Shown here piece after piece: positions 8,823-17,143 of a DNA stretch of 27,028 nucleotides. This DNA comes from CAZVWJ01 sp964631325. GTDB lineage: Bacteria; T1Sed10-126. The position numbers and the translations under genes were made by a program. The stretch is taken from positions 1 through 27,028 of the forward strand of contig CAZVWJ010000035.1 of the NCBI GenBank assembly GCA_964631325.1. The letters run 5' to 3'. The notes beneath the pieces were generated by a model. The model saw only the letters and a list, made by a program, of their open reading frames with translations. It did not search any database and was not told where the DNA came from. The first letter of the stretch is position 1. Each line of letters starts with the position of its first letter.

Positions 8823-9287
8823 TGGAATTCACCTTATTTTAAAAGTTCTAATTGTACTCGAACAAGCAAATAATGACTCAAAGGTTTGACAATAAATTCA
8901 CAGAATTAAAATATCTAAAAAATCCGTAGGAATGACCACTTTAAGCTTAAAAACTAAATAAAAAATAACACAGGTTGGACTTGCGTACTAAATCGGGAGG
9001 AATAACACTATAATGAATATCAGATCTACGTTCCTTGGCCGGGGATGAAAGCTTGATTCACCATCACCTACCTATTTGGGATAACTCAGGTCCCGGCCAA
9101 ATTTTTTCCGTGTACGATAAGCCTACACCATTTTAGTTTTTCTCTGATGTGGTGTCAAGAGTACAACAACAGAACCTTCCATCAGGAAAAAAAGCTACAC
9201 ATTGGAATTGTCTGCTCAATATGAGAAGCTAATGGAAAGGAGGATTAGGTTCTATTAAAATTTCCAGGGCCGAAAAGAGAGCTATTT
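8823..9287. promoter_or_regulatory. Divergent intergenic region (465 bases) with candidate promoters
   Basis: Separates the minus-strand glutamate-synthase-like gene from the plus-strand transglycosylase gene. On the plus strand, TTGACA at 8886-8891 is a perfect -35 match, followed after 15 bases by TAAAAT; the spacing is short. On the minus strand, TACAAT lies about 30 bases before the 8822 start, with a weak TTGAGT 19 bases further upstream. A structured RNA candidate lies at 9035-9106 (separate entry). GGAGG at about 9239-9243 has no start codon in range. The gene start at 9288 has only a weak AGAGAG site. Confidence 0.4.
9035..9106 (+). ncRNA. Candidate structured RNA or leader ending in a U-tract
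   Basis: A perfect 9-bp helix (TTGGCCGGG at 9035-9043, CCCGGCCAA at 9092-9100) encloses 48 bases and is followed at once by ATTTTTT. Inside, GATG (9044-9047) can pair with CATC (9062-9065) and ACCT (9070-9073) with AGGT (9088-9091), giving a possible three-way junction. This could be an intrinsic terminator with a large loop, a small RNA, or an aptamer-type leader. It matches no riboswitch family that I recognise by eye. It lies about 180 bases upstream of the transglycosylase start on the same strand. Confidence 0.45.
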
Positions 9288-10223
9288 ATGAAAACATCAC
9301 AAATCCGCAAATTACTTGGATGTATAGTAATTATCATCTCCCTCCCCATTATCCTGTCTAAACCAACGGTAGCTGAAAAAATAAAAGTAATTAATAATTT
9401 CAATGAATGGCTGAAAAATTTCAAAGCAAAAGCTCACCAGCAGAATATTTCTAATACTACAACCAAACAAATGTTAACCGGGATTAGACCCAGCAAAAAG
9501 ATAATGAAAAAATTCGACAAGGAGAAGCAGGCTGAATTCAAGGTCGCCTTCCAGGAATACAGGAAATGGTTCATCAATAATGAAATGATTCAGAAGGGCT
9601 TGAAAAAATACCGGACGCTTCAGGATACTCTGGCCCGGATCCACAAAGAATACGAAATACCACCGCAGTATCTACTGGCAATCTGGGGCGTGGAAAGCCG
9701 TTACGGCAACCACGCTCATAAGCACAAATTACTCCCAGCCCTGGTCACACTGGCTTACGCTCATCCCCGTTCCCGTAGCTACTTTCGTCAACAACTAATC
9801 GATTTCCTCAGGATCCATCAACAACACAAAAAATTGCCGAAAAATCTCAAGGGCTCGTGGGCGGGGGCAATGGGCCAGCCACAGTTTTTGCCTTCTTCCT
9901 ACCGGGAATACGCAGTCGATTTTACCGGCGACGGCTGGGCGGACATCTGGAACAGTGAAGCGGATATTCTCGCCTCAATCGCTAATTACGTCAGCCAGCA
10001 CGGCTGGGAACCGGAAATGAGCTGGGGCCGGCGTCTAAAAAAAGGAGAGAAACTAATCCCCGGCTACAAATTGATTACCACGGGCGACAGTGAAGAAATA
10101 CGTTATGCGGTCACCGACAACTTTCACGCCGTGTTCAGCTACAACCACTCGAACCACTACACACTGACAGTCTGCCAACTGGCCGATGCACTTGCCCAAA
10201 AAATTTCCAAAAAACAAAAATAA
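9288..10223 (+). CDS. Lytic murein transglycosylase, MltB/GH103 family
   Basis: Peptidoglycan lytic transglycosylase, 311 residues, that cleaves the MurNAc-GlcNAc bond to leave a 1,6-anhydroMurNAc end. An N-terminal hydrophobic segment (about 9-24, basic n-region) exports it; there is no lipobox Cys at a suitable place, so it is either anchored by that helix or released. The catalytic Glu is E136 in AIWGVESRYG. The GH103 signature GAMGQPQFLPSSYREYAVDF begins at 193 and runs into the DxDGxxD/N-like TGDGWADIW, as in E. coli MltB. The C-terminal peptidoglycan-binding extension of longer homologues is absent. The ATG at 9288 has a weak AGAGAG site. It is the only plus-strand gene in this part of the window and converges on LemA. 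Confidence 0.93.
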   Translation: MKTSQIRKLLGCIVIIISLPIILSKPTVAEKIKVINNFNEWLKNFKAKAHQQNISNTTTKQMLTGIRPSKKIMKKFDKEKQAEFKVAFQEYRKWFINNEMIQKGLKKYRTLQDTLARIHKEYEIPPQYLLAIWGVESRYGNHAHKHKLLPALVTLAYAHPRSRSYFRQQLIDFLRIHQQHKKLPKNLKGSWAGAMGQPQFLPSSYREYAVDFTGDGWADIWNSEADILASIANYVSQHGWEPEMSWGRRLKKGEKLIPGYKLITTGDSEEIRYAVTDNFHAVFSYNHSNHYTLTVCQLADALAQKISKKQK

Positions 10224-10238
10224 GTTGTAGCCAGACCC

Positions 10239-10270
10239 TTCGGGATTTTGTGGATCATCGAAATCCCGAA
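10239..10270. terminator. Hairpin between convergent mltB-like and lemA genes
   Basis: A perfect 10-bp inverted repeat (TTCGGGATTT at 10239-10248, AAATCCCGAA at 10261-10270) with a 12-base loop, midway between two convergent stop codons. Neither side has a strong T-run outside the stem, although the stem ends are T/A-rich. Its position suggests a shared transcript end for both genes. Confidence 0.5.
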
Positions 10271-10292
10271 AACCGGCTGAACCAGGTGAGAG

Positions 10293-10853
10293 TCAGAATT
10301 CTACTTCAGGTGCCTCTTTTTCAGCCGGATCATCGATTTCAAAATAATCGCGGGGACCAAACTCACCAAAAGGAACAATAAAATTGTAAGGAATCATTTC
10401 CTGAGTTTCATTGTAACGCATCACGGAATCATTATAATGCTGGCGGGCAAAACTTATCCTGTTCTCCGTCGAGGTTAACTCTTCCTGCAGTTCCATGAAA
10501 TTTTCATTGGCCTTTAAATTCGGATAATCCTCGGTTACGGCAAACAATGAGCGGAGAGTATCGGAGAGAAAATTTTCAGCCTCGGCCTGCTCATTCAGGT
10601 TATCTTGATTCACGTCCACGGCCTGCTGACGGGCCTCGGTCACTGCCTGCAAAGTTTCCTGCTCGTGTTCTGCGTAACCCTGGACGGTCTCCACGAGATT
10701 GGGAATTAAATCATGCCGGCGTTTGAGCTGGACTTCAATCTGACTCCAGGCGTTATCAACCCGGTTCTTCAGAGCTATTAACCGATTGTAAAGATAAACA
10801 ATAGCTCCCCCCAGGAAAAGCAATAATACCAGAATTATACCTCCGTAAACCAT
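10293..10853 (-). CDS. lemA: LemA family protein
   Basis: A 186-residue LemA protein: one N-terminal membrane helix (about 4-24) followed by the family core YNRLIALKNRVDNAWSQIEV, then RRHDLIPNLVETVQGYAEHE, a helical bundle, and the late motif ARQHYNDSVMRYN. The C-terminus is short and acidic. The ATG at 10853 has AGGTG about 9 bases upstream. LemA genes commonly sit beside M48 peptidases, and that holds here: the M48 gene ends 55 bases upstream on the same strand. The molecular role of LemA is not established; an envelope or peptidase-associated function is inferred from context. Confidence 0.93.
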   Translation of the reverse strand: MVYGGIILVLLLFLGGAIVYLYNRLIALKNRVDNAWSQIEVQLKRRHDLIPNLVETVQGYAEHEQETLQAVTEARQQAVDVNQDNLNEQAEAENFLSDTLRSLFAVTEDYPNLKANENFMELQEELTSTENRISFARQHYNDSVMRYNETQEMIPYNFIVPFGEFGPRDYFEIDDPAEKEAPEVEF

Positions 10854-10908
10854 TTTTACTCACCTTTCAGTAAATAAATTTTTGAGCAAATACCAACTAA
10901 AGATTAAC

Positions 10909-12585
10909 TCATAAATTTAAACCAATGGTCAATTCGTCTTCTTCAAACCAGGTCAAATTACAAAGTGGACACTGATCAACAATTAATTCCGTGGCGTGGT
11001 AACGCTTTGCCCGGAAAGGAACTTCACAATCGGGGCACTCCCCTTCGACGACTTCATCCTCCGGGATCGGGTCCCCCCCATGATACCCCGTGTAGTCCTC
11101 AATCTCACCGAGGTGGTCGGGGAGTTTACCATCCCTGTGTCTTGATTCCAATCTAATCACTTTCCGCCAGGTCAATGCCACACCCCCGCAAATGAGACAA
11201 ACTTTTATCGGCACGCCGAGATAAAAACGGCGGCAGAACGGGGCTCCGCAGTCGGGACAATCTCCTTCTTCGTTTTCCCCGTCATACAATTTTTTTATCG
11301 CTTGCAATTCCCGGTGGGCCTCCGGCTTACTCCACTCACTATCTCCTTCCCGGGCTACCAGGGCATCATTGCCCCATCTGTCTACGCGAAGCAAATCAAC
11401 AAGCGGCGTCGCCTGTTTTTCCTCTCCGTCAAAGATCCACCAGTTCTGATCTCGAAGTAAATTACCCTTGTTGTCCCGCAGCGCCCGGAGCGGCAGGTGA
11501 GGGGAACTACGCTGGTCGTGGACCCGCGATTGAAGTTCGGAATAAGGAACTTTTGCCAGCTCCAAAGCTTTATTAATGCGATTTCCGAGCGGGGGGTGAC
11601 TCTGAAATAGCTCCTCCCACCAGCTCAGTTCCCGGGTCTCTTGTGTCGCTGAATCGAAGGGAACAAGGAGCAGATGACTGTAAGTGGGGGAAGTGACGCT
11701 TTCTCGATAAGTAGCCACCGGGCCCGGGTTACCGACCGGGACAGCTTCCGATTCTTCGCAACCAAGCCGGTAAAGCGCGGAAGCGAGGGCAAGTGGGTTT
11801 CGACTGTATTCCACGGCCGTGGCATCAGCACGCCACTCCCGCTGAAGAGAAATTCCGGTGGCAAAAATTCTATTCAAGCCCTTGAGCAGTGGAGAAAGCA
11901 GGGCAAGCACAAAAACGAGCAAGGCGCCTCGCCCTCGCATATGCCGCAAGCTATATCCCCGGTTGTCAGCAGTAATTTTTTCTAAATCAAAAAATTCAAA
12001 ACTTTCCAAAATATTGGTTGTGAATAATTTCAAACGGGCGTCGCCGTAAGCTATGTGGGCCAGCTCATGAGCAACCACGGTCTGCAATTCATCCCGGCGC
12101 AACTGACCGAGTGCGCCCTCGGTAATCATCACTTCCGCCACTTCCCGATCCCCGGCCGCCAGGATGTTTGTTCGCGGGGTGGGAATAACGCGGGCCGAAA
12201 CGTAAGAAACCGGGGCTGCCAGACAAATTTCTTCAACCACGTTCTCAAATGTGGAGTGGTAATGGTCGGACTGATCCAGGGGTTCGGCGCCTAACTTATC
12301 AGTAATCTTTTCCAGGGGCTGACGATAAGCATAGATGACGTGGATCACGGCAAGGAGTAAACCGAAGACAGCACAACCGAGAAAAATCCAGCCGAGGCTA
12401 AAATCCCCCCCCGAAGAATATTTATGAAACCTGAAAATAGCTACCGCTACAGTACCCAGCAAACCAATACTCAATGCATAAACAAGAATTAACTGGGGCA
12501 TCATCCGGACTATCGCCCAGGTGGCATCGTCCTGGATGTCGTAAAAAGTTTCCGGGTTTACTTTATCATTTTCTATTTTTGCCAT
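10909..12585 (-). CDS. M48 (HtpX-like) membrane metallopeptidase with C-terminal zinc ribbons
   Basis: A 558-residue integral-membrane zinc peptidase. Two membrane helices (about 30-53 and 64-87) precede the catalytic domain. The HExxH site is HELAH at 173-177 (H173, E174, H177), and the third ligand is probably the Glu in QREWRADATAVEYSR. A further hydrophobic stretch (about 219-238) lies between them. Residues from about 450 hold two treble-clef or TFIIB-like zinc ribbons: CPDCG with CLICG, and CPDC with CPLC. Family role: quality control of membrane proteins on the cytosolic face. The ATG at 12585 follows the lipoprotein stop by three bases, so the two are almost certainly cotranscribed, with LemA next. 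The double zinc ribbon is not part of classical HtpX and may bind a partner or substrate. Confidence 0.92.
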   Translation of the reverse strand: MAKIENDKVNPETFYDIQDDATWAIVRMMPQLILVYALSIGLLGTVAVAIFRFHKYSSGGDFSLGWIFLGCAVFGLLLAVIHVIYAYRQPLEKITDKLGAEPLDQSDHYHSTFENVVEEICLAAPVSYVSARVIPTPRTNILAAGDREVAEVMITEGALGQLRRDELQTVVAHELAHIAYGDARLKLFTTNILESFEFFDLEKITADNRGYSLRHMRGRGALLVFVLALLSPLLKGLNRIFATGISLQREWRADATAVEYSRNPLALASALYRLGCEESEAVPVGNPGPVATYRESVTSPTYSHLLLVPFDSATQETRELSWWEELFQSHPPLGNRINKALELAKVPYSELQSRVHDQRSSPHLPLRALRDNKGNLLRDQNWWIFDGEEKQATPLVDLLRVDRWGNDALVAREGDSEWSKPEAHRELQAIKKLYDGENEEGDCPDCGAPFCRRFYLGVPIKVCLICGGVALTWRKVIRLESRHRDGKLPDHLGEIEDYTGYHGGDPIPEDEVVEGECPDCEVPFRAKRYHATELIVDQCPLCNLTWFEEDELTIGLNL

Positions 12586-12588
12586 CGC

Positions 12589-15500
12589 TTATTCAGTCAT
12601 CTCAAGCACAGAATTTGGTGGTGCTTGAATATCAACTCCAATCGTAGTATCCGCCGGTCTCAACCGGAATGGAGTCACTTTCATAGCTTCGGGGCGCTCC
12701 CCCGACCTGAACGATTTTATTTTTTTCGCGTCCGTAGTCCCCCAATAATTATGCACGAAATTAACTCTGTCTTCAGTTATATTGTAAATTCCATTCGCAG
12801 GTTTCGAACCGGCCACAAAAAAATTATTGTTTTTAAAAATATTGCCCTTTGAACCACCTCTTTTTATAAACACCAACCGACGGTTCTCCGTTAATTCATT
12901 GCGAATAAATTTATTTTCCGAGGAGATGCCTAAAACTATTGCTGCTGATTTTTGACGAGAATTCCAACCAACTTTGGAAATAAGATTACCCAGGAATATA
13001 TTCCCATCCGATTGTTTCAGCAGGAATCCGGAGGTAGTCTCAAAGTCTCCCTGATAATGCCCCGGGGAATCAATATTTTTGATAACATTGCTTACTATCC
13101 GGTTCTTCTCCGATTCACTGAGTCTGATTCCGATAGCATCCTCGTGTTTTTTACCCTTGATATCCAGTAAATGACACCCCCAAATAATATTTTTATCGCT
13201 GTCATGAAATAAAATTCCAGCGTTTTTTCTCCAGGTGAAATGGGACCAGCGCAAGTGCTCTATCCGACAATTTTCTATTATATTTTGGTCACAATTGGAC
13301 CTAAAATACAACCCTCCCTGGGATACATCCCTAATTGTTATTTCCCTAAATTCACACTGAATAATATTCTTTGCCCAAATTCCTTGATAAGCATTAATTA
13401 ACCTGAGATTAGAAATTTCAACTCCAGAAACATCTTGAAGTTTAATCACTTTTCGAGCGCTATTTTTTGTAGCATCCCCCCCATCAAGAACGGTCCCGTA
13501 AGCCGAAGAATCAGCCCCCACAATTGTTAAGTTCTTCTTATTGATGGTGATTGTTTCCTCGTAAGTTCCAGCATCAATTTTAATCTTATCCCCGGGGCTA
13601 GCTTTTTCGAGAGCATGAGTGATAGTTCTAAATGGCGCCTGTTCTGTCCCGGAATTACTATCTTTTCCGGGAGATTCGGTGAAAACATCGTTCCTGAGTG
13701 AATTATCGTTAACATACCAAATCTTACCGGAACTCCTTCGGGCTCGGCCAGAGTTTTGGTTATCCCGTTGATAAACCGGCCACAAACTTTCAGCAAGATT
13801 ACTACTGGAAGTTCTGAGAGCGTAAAGCATATCGTCCCAACCAGCCAGATAAAGTGTCCCATCCGGGGAAAGAGCAGGGGATGAAAATACCCGGGCATCA
13901 ACTTTAGTTCTCCATTTCACCTCTCCCCTTGAATCAAGAGCATAAACACTCCCCTTGTCGGTGCCAAAATAAAGCGTGCCATCGATTCCAATAGCCGGGG
14001 TGGAACGAATCGGACTGCCTGCATCAAATTTCCACTTTTTATTGCCATTCCGATCCAGTGCCCACAGTTCTCCGGATCGATTTGAAGCAACGTAAACTCT
14101 CCCCTCGGGACCTATAACCGGATTTGCCTCTCCCCGATAAGAAGCATCATTTAAATGAGTGACCTCACTCCCGGTTTTAAATTTCCACTTCAATTCCCCT
14201 TCGGGAGTGAAAGCATAGAGGTGGCCGTTAGTGCTTCTTAGCCCCCCACCTGGAGTTATAGTTACATAAACTGTCCCCTCCTTACCTATCGCCGGAGTTG
14301 TTCGACTTTCTCCTTCATAACGAAATTTCCACTTCAGGGATCCGTCAGAATTCACGGCTCTAAAATACCCATAACCGCGCCCCAACCGTGCCTTGGTAGT
14401 AAAATAAGCGGTACCATCCGCTCCCACCGCACAGCCAGTGACTTTCCTGTCCTGGCCATTCACTTTAAATTTCCACTTCAGCTCTCCCTGCTTATCCAAT
14501 ACCGCCAAGTAACCGTCTTTGCTCGATGAGGTAAGATAATATCGCCCTTCAGGCCCCAGACTTACTGAGCTAATACCTTCCAAGTCTGTATACTCAAACT
14601 GTAGTCGTCCATCCTTATCAATTCCCGAGATCCCCTCCCCATTTGAAACTACGATCACCCCGTCACCGGATATCACCGGGGTGCCTCTACCCTTATTCTC
14701 AGCCGGTTGATACTGCCATTTCAATTCACCGGTGGGCGAATAGCTGTATAATACTCCATCGTTAACAAAATATACGTTCCCTTGCTTATCAAGAACAGCG
14801 GAGGATTTTACCGCTTCACCGGAAGGCTCAGATTTAATACTCCGTTTCCATTTAATTGTGCCATATTGAGTGGCCATCTCCTTAACTCGTCCGGTATTCT
14901 GGTTATCATGCTGATAGGCAGGCCAGGGACTGGTGGCTAGCCCTTTACCGGTGCTGTTCCGAACGGCATAAAGGCTACCGGAATGTGTAGTAGCTAAAAT
15001 AGTGCCGTCTTTTGCTAACAGAAGGTTACCGGTCTGGTGGCCGCCGCCATCTAACTCTATTTTCCAGTCTAATTTGCCCCGGGGAGTAATCGCGGAGAGA
15101 TACCCGGCATCAATCGATCGGTAGTTAGTGACATAAAGATAGCCTGCGTCATCGACCACAGGCGTATTTTTTACAATATACTGAGCAGGATCCCCAGGTA
15201 ATTCCCGACTCCACTTTCTATTTCCCTCGGGTGTGAACGCAAACAATTCATTGCCGTGAGTAGCAACATATATGGTACCATCAGGACCAATCACCGGGGC
15301 CGCCTGAAGACTTTCGTTGGTTGGAGCACTCCATCTTGGTTCACCGGCAGGACTAACCGCGTGTAGTCCTCCGGAATAATCACTAACCAGAATATCGCCA
15401 TTACCGGTCAGGGATAGTTCCCGGAACCTTGTGTCTCCAACACGATAAGTCCATTTTACTGAACCATCCGGGGTGAGGGCATATAAAGTACTCCGATTCG

Positions 15501-16506
15501 AACGCTTATTATATCCAGTTTGATATACAGTTCCGTCACTGGCCACGACCGGAGCGGCAACCAGTCGGGAGCCAAGCTGTTTTTTCCATTTCAATCGTCC
15601 CTCTGGCGACAGGGCATACATTTTCTCCCCCATCCGCCCTTTCATAGAACCTACGTATAAAGTCCCGTCCGGTCCAATAGCCAAACCCTGTCTAAAAACA
15701 CAATTATCCGCGTATTCCCAGAGCTTTTTACCCTCTGATGAAAAGGCATAAATAGTCCACTCCGCCCCCGCGTCCGTATTTTTTACGTAATAGAGGGTCC
15801 CGTCGGCACCAACCGTTGGCCAGCCACCATAGCGGCCCGGGAGCTGTTTCTTCCACTTTACGTTTCCCTTCCGGTCAAAAACATACAGATCACCTTCAGG
15901 ATAATGTGAGGAGGCATAAATCAATTGGCCATCCGGACTGAGAGAAGTTGACCCGGCTCGGGGGGCGTAATTATTCTTCCACTTGATTCTCAACTGCTTC
16001 TTTTTGGCTTTCGCGGGAGGGATATCCTGCTTCGGGGGGGAACTTTCTATAAATTTCTCTTTTGAATCCAATAATTTTTTTTGAAATCCTGCCAGCACAT
16101 AAACTTTCCAGAGATAGCCCTCAACTCGGAAGACTTTTTGGATGTATATATCTTGGACATTGAAACTCCCGCTTAACTTTGCCGGAGAAATTTTTACTCT
16201 CCGCTTTTTCGACAGGGTTCCCTCCAGATACTGCGCTATTTTCTGACGCACATTTTTCCGAGCTTGATTACGTGCTTTCTGTTCGGAAGGTTGATACTCA
16301 GAGAGCCCGACGAAATAACGATATCTATGTTCATCGCCCGCTTCTTTCGGAGTAAAAGTCCAGTCAGGACGGGAATCATGGGAACTAACTATCACAATCT
16401 CCCCGGGATCACTGGTCGTTACACAACCTCCGGCAACCAGTATTGCGCTGATTAAAACTATTACCGTAAACCAGTAATTTCTAATAAAAAAAACCTCCCC
16501 GGGCAA
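12589..16506 (-). CDS. Large lipoprotein: LPP20-like domain, two PQQ-type beta-propellers, beta-helix
   Basis: About 1300 residues, probably exported and lipidated: a hydrophobic signal segment ends in LVAGGC (Cys 28 counting from TTG; Ala at -3 is a weak lipobox). Residues about 45-150 resemble the LPP20 lipoprotein domain (RPDWTF, then YFVGLSEY, then an Ala-rich helix). Two PQQ-like propellers follow (about 175-540 and 545-920), with repeated DGTLY and KWKF blade motifs. Each ends with the same tail, WPAYQHDNQNTGR near 527 and WPVYQRDNQNSGR near 907, so the propeller was duplicated. From about 929, a DUF1565/NosD-like right-handed beta-helix starts at WYVNDNS and includes APFRTITHALEKASPGDKI. 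A scaffold or glycan-binding role at the cell surface is inferred; no enzyme residues are evident. The TTG at 16506 has GAGG 10 bases upstream, but GGGGAGG lies 8 bases before an in-frame ATT at 16485, which would give a cleaner signal peptide. Confidence 0.85.
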   Translation of the reverse strand: MPGEVFFIRNYWFTVIVLISAILVAGGCVTTSDPGEIVIVSSHDSRPDWTFTPKEAGDEHRYRYFVGLSEYQPSEQKARNQARKNVRQKIAQYLEGTLSKKRRVKISPAKLSGSFNVQDIYIQKVFRVEGYLWKVYVLAGFQKKLLDSKEKFIESSPPKQDIPPAKAKKKQLRIKWKNNYAPRAGSTSLSPDGQLIYASSHYPEGDLYVFDRKGNVKWKKQLPGRYGGWPTVGADGTLYYVKNTDAGAEWTIYAFSSEGKKLWEYADNCVFRQGLAIGPDGTLYVGSMKGRMGEKMYALSPEGRLKWKKQLGSRLVAAPVVASDGTVYQTGYNKRSNRSTLYALTPDGSVKWTYRVGDTRFRELSLTGNGDILVSDYSGGLHAVSPAGEPRWSAPTNESLQAAPVIGPDGTIYVATHGNELFAFTPEGNRKWSRELPGDPAQYIVKNTPVVDDAGYLYVTNYRSIDAGYLSAITPRGKLDWKIELDGGGHQTGNLLLAKDGTILATTHSGSLYAVRNSTGKGLATSPWPAYQHDNQNTGRVKEMATQYGTIKWKRSIKSEPSGEAVKSSAVLDKQGNVYFVNDGVLYSYSPTGELKWQYQPAENKGRGTPVISGDGVIVVSNGEGISGIDKDGRLQFEYTDLEGISSVSLGPEGRYYLTSSSKDGYLAVLDKQGELKWKFKVNGQDRKVTGCAVGADGTAYFTTKARLGRGYGYFRAVNSDGSLKWKFRYEGESRTTPAIGKEGTVYVTITPGGGLRSTNGHLYAFTPEGELKWKFKTGSEVTHLNDASYRGEANPVIGPEGRVYVASNRSGELWALDRNGNKKWKFDAGSPIRSTPAIGIDGTLYFGTDKGSVYALDSRGEVKWRTKVDARVFSSPALSPDGTLYLAGWDDMLYALRTSSSNLAESLWPVYQRDNQNSGRARRSSGKIWYVNDNSLRNDVFTESPGKDSNSGTEQAPFRTITHALEKASPGDKIKIDAGTYEETITINKKNLTIVGADSSAYGTVLDGGDATKNSARKVIKLQDVSGVEISNLRLINAYQGIWAKNIIQCEFREITIRDVSQGGLYFRSNCDQNIIENCRIEHLRWSHFTWRKNAGILFHDSDKNIIWGCHLLDIKGKKHEDAIGIRLSESEKNRIVSNVIKNIDSPGHYQGDFETTSGFLLKQSDGNIFLGNLISKVGWNSRQKSAAIVLGISSENKFIRNELTENRRLVFIKRGGSKGNIFKNNNFFVAGSKPANGIYNITEDRVNFVHNYWGTTDAKKIKSFRSGERPEAMKVTPFRLRPADTTIGVDIQAPPNSVLEMTE

Positions 16507-16518
16507 ATTGAATTTTCC

Positions 16519-16833
16519 TCAATCAATCTTTTTTAAAAATAAATTTTTGTTCTTCAAAAATATTTTGACCTTACCGGGATTACCCAATTTTTTCTTCAAA
16601 CTGTTTCCCGCTAACAACGCTTCATGTTCACAATCATTTTCTAATTGAAGAGTAATTTCCTTATAGTCGTCCGAGGCCTTAATAAATTCTTGCCGTGACA
16701 AATATAAGTTTAAATCAATTTCAGATTGGTAAATATCCAATTTCCGACCTTCGGTTGGATTCATAATCAAAAGCTCTTTTTCCGGGGACTGGGGATATAT
16801 TTTCAACTCCGGAGATTTTTTTAGATCACTCAA
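16519..16833 (-). CDS. Small protein of unknown function heading the lipoprotein-M48-LemA operon
   Basis: A 104-residue hydrophilic protein that I do not recognise. It has no signal peptide, membrane helix or cysteine pair (one Cys only). The middle is acidic and the last 25 residues are strongly Lys-rich. The start is TTG at 16833, supported by GGAGG 7 bases upstream. The stop lies 12 bases before the start used for the giant lipoprotein, so the two are probably cotranscribed. A promoter-like pair lies just upstream (16857-16885). Its cytoplasmic nature next to exported proteins suggests a regulatory or assembly role, but that is only a guess. Confidence 0.65.
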   Translation of the reverse strand: MSDLKKSPELKIYPQSPEKELLIMNPTEGRKLDIYQSEIDLNLYLSRQEFIKASDDYKEITLQLENDCEHEALLAGNSLKKKLGNPGKVKIFLKNKNLFLKKID

Positions 16834-16856
16834 TAAAATTCCTCCTTAATTTTTCT

Positions 16857-16885
16857 ATTGTAAGCCAGTCAAAGGAATATGGAAA
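16857..16885 (-). promoter_or_regulatory. Candidate promoter for the lipoprotein-M48-LemA operon
   Basis: On the minus strand, TTTCCA (16880-16885) and TACAAT (16857-16862) are spaced by 17 bases, four and five matches to the sigma-70 boxes. A start about 7 bases on would give a short leader carrying the GGAGG site of the 16833 start. No competing pair at this distance looks better. Confidence 0.45.
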
Positions 16886-16991
16886 GAAAATTCTTGAGTA
16901 AAAAATTTAATCCTAAAATTCAAAAGCTTAATTTTTTATTATAGGTAAGAGAAGCGAAAGAAAAAATGAAATAAAGTGAAAGAAAAACAAG

Positions 16992-17066
16992 TGGGCCCAG
17001 CAGGATTTGAACCTGCGACTGGACGATTATGAGTCGCCTGCTCTAACCAGGCTGAGCTATGGGCCC
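16992..17066 (-). tRNA. tRNA with CAT anticodon, probably tRNA-Ile2 (else elongator tRNA-Met)
   Basis: A 75-base cloverleaf: acceptor GGGCCCA/TGGGCCC, D-stem GCTC/GAGC, anticodon arm GGCGA-CTCATAA-TCGTC, T-arm GCAGG-TTCAAAT-CCTGC, discriminator A. CCA is not encoded. The anticodon is CAT. The anticodon arm GCGACTCATAATCG matches the E. coli minor tRNA-Ile2 (lysidine-modified) closely, and C4-G69 and C5-G68 pairs fit TilS recognition, so Ile2 is favoured over Met. It is not an initiator, since it has no three G-C pairs in the anticodon stem. No promoter is clear upstream, so it may be read through from the barrel-TPR gene. Confidence 0.9.
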
Positions 17067-17143
17067 TTTATCTACGTCGATTCAAAAAATTTACCAAAAC
17101 ATGTCCTATCAACAGCGTATTTATAACAAACTTTTTGTAAAAA

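Noticed and set aside
9009..9014. TATAAT at 9009-9014 as a promoter for the structured RNA
   Set aside because: No acceptable -35 box at 16-18 bases; the nearest TTG-type hexamers are 22 and 28 bases away.
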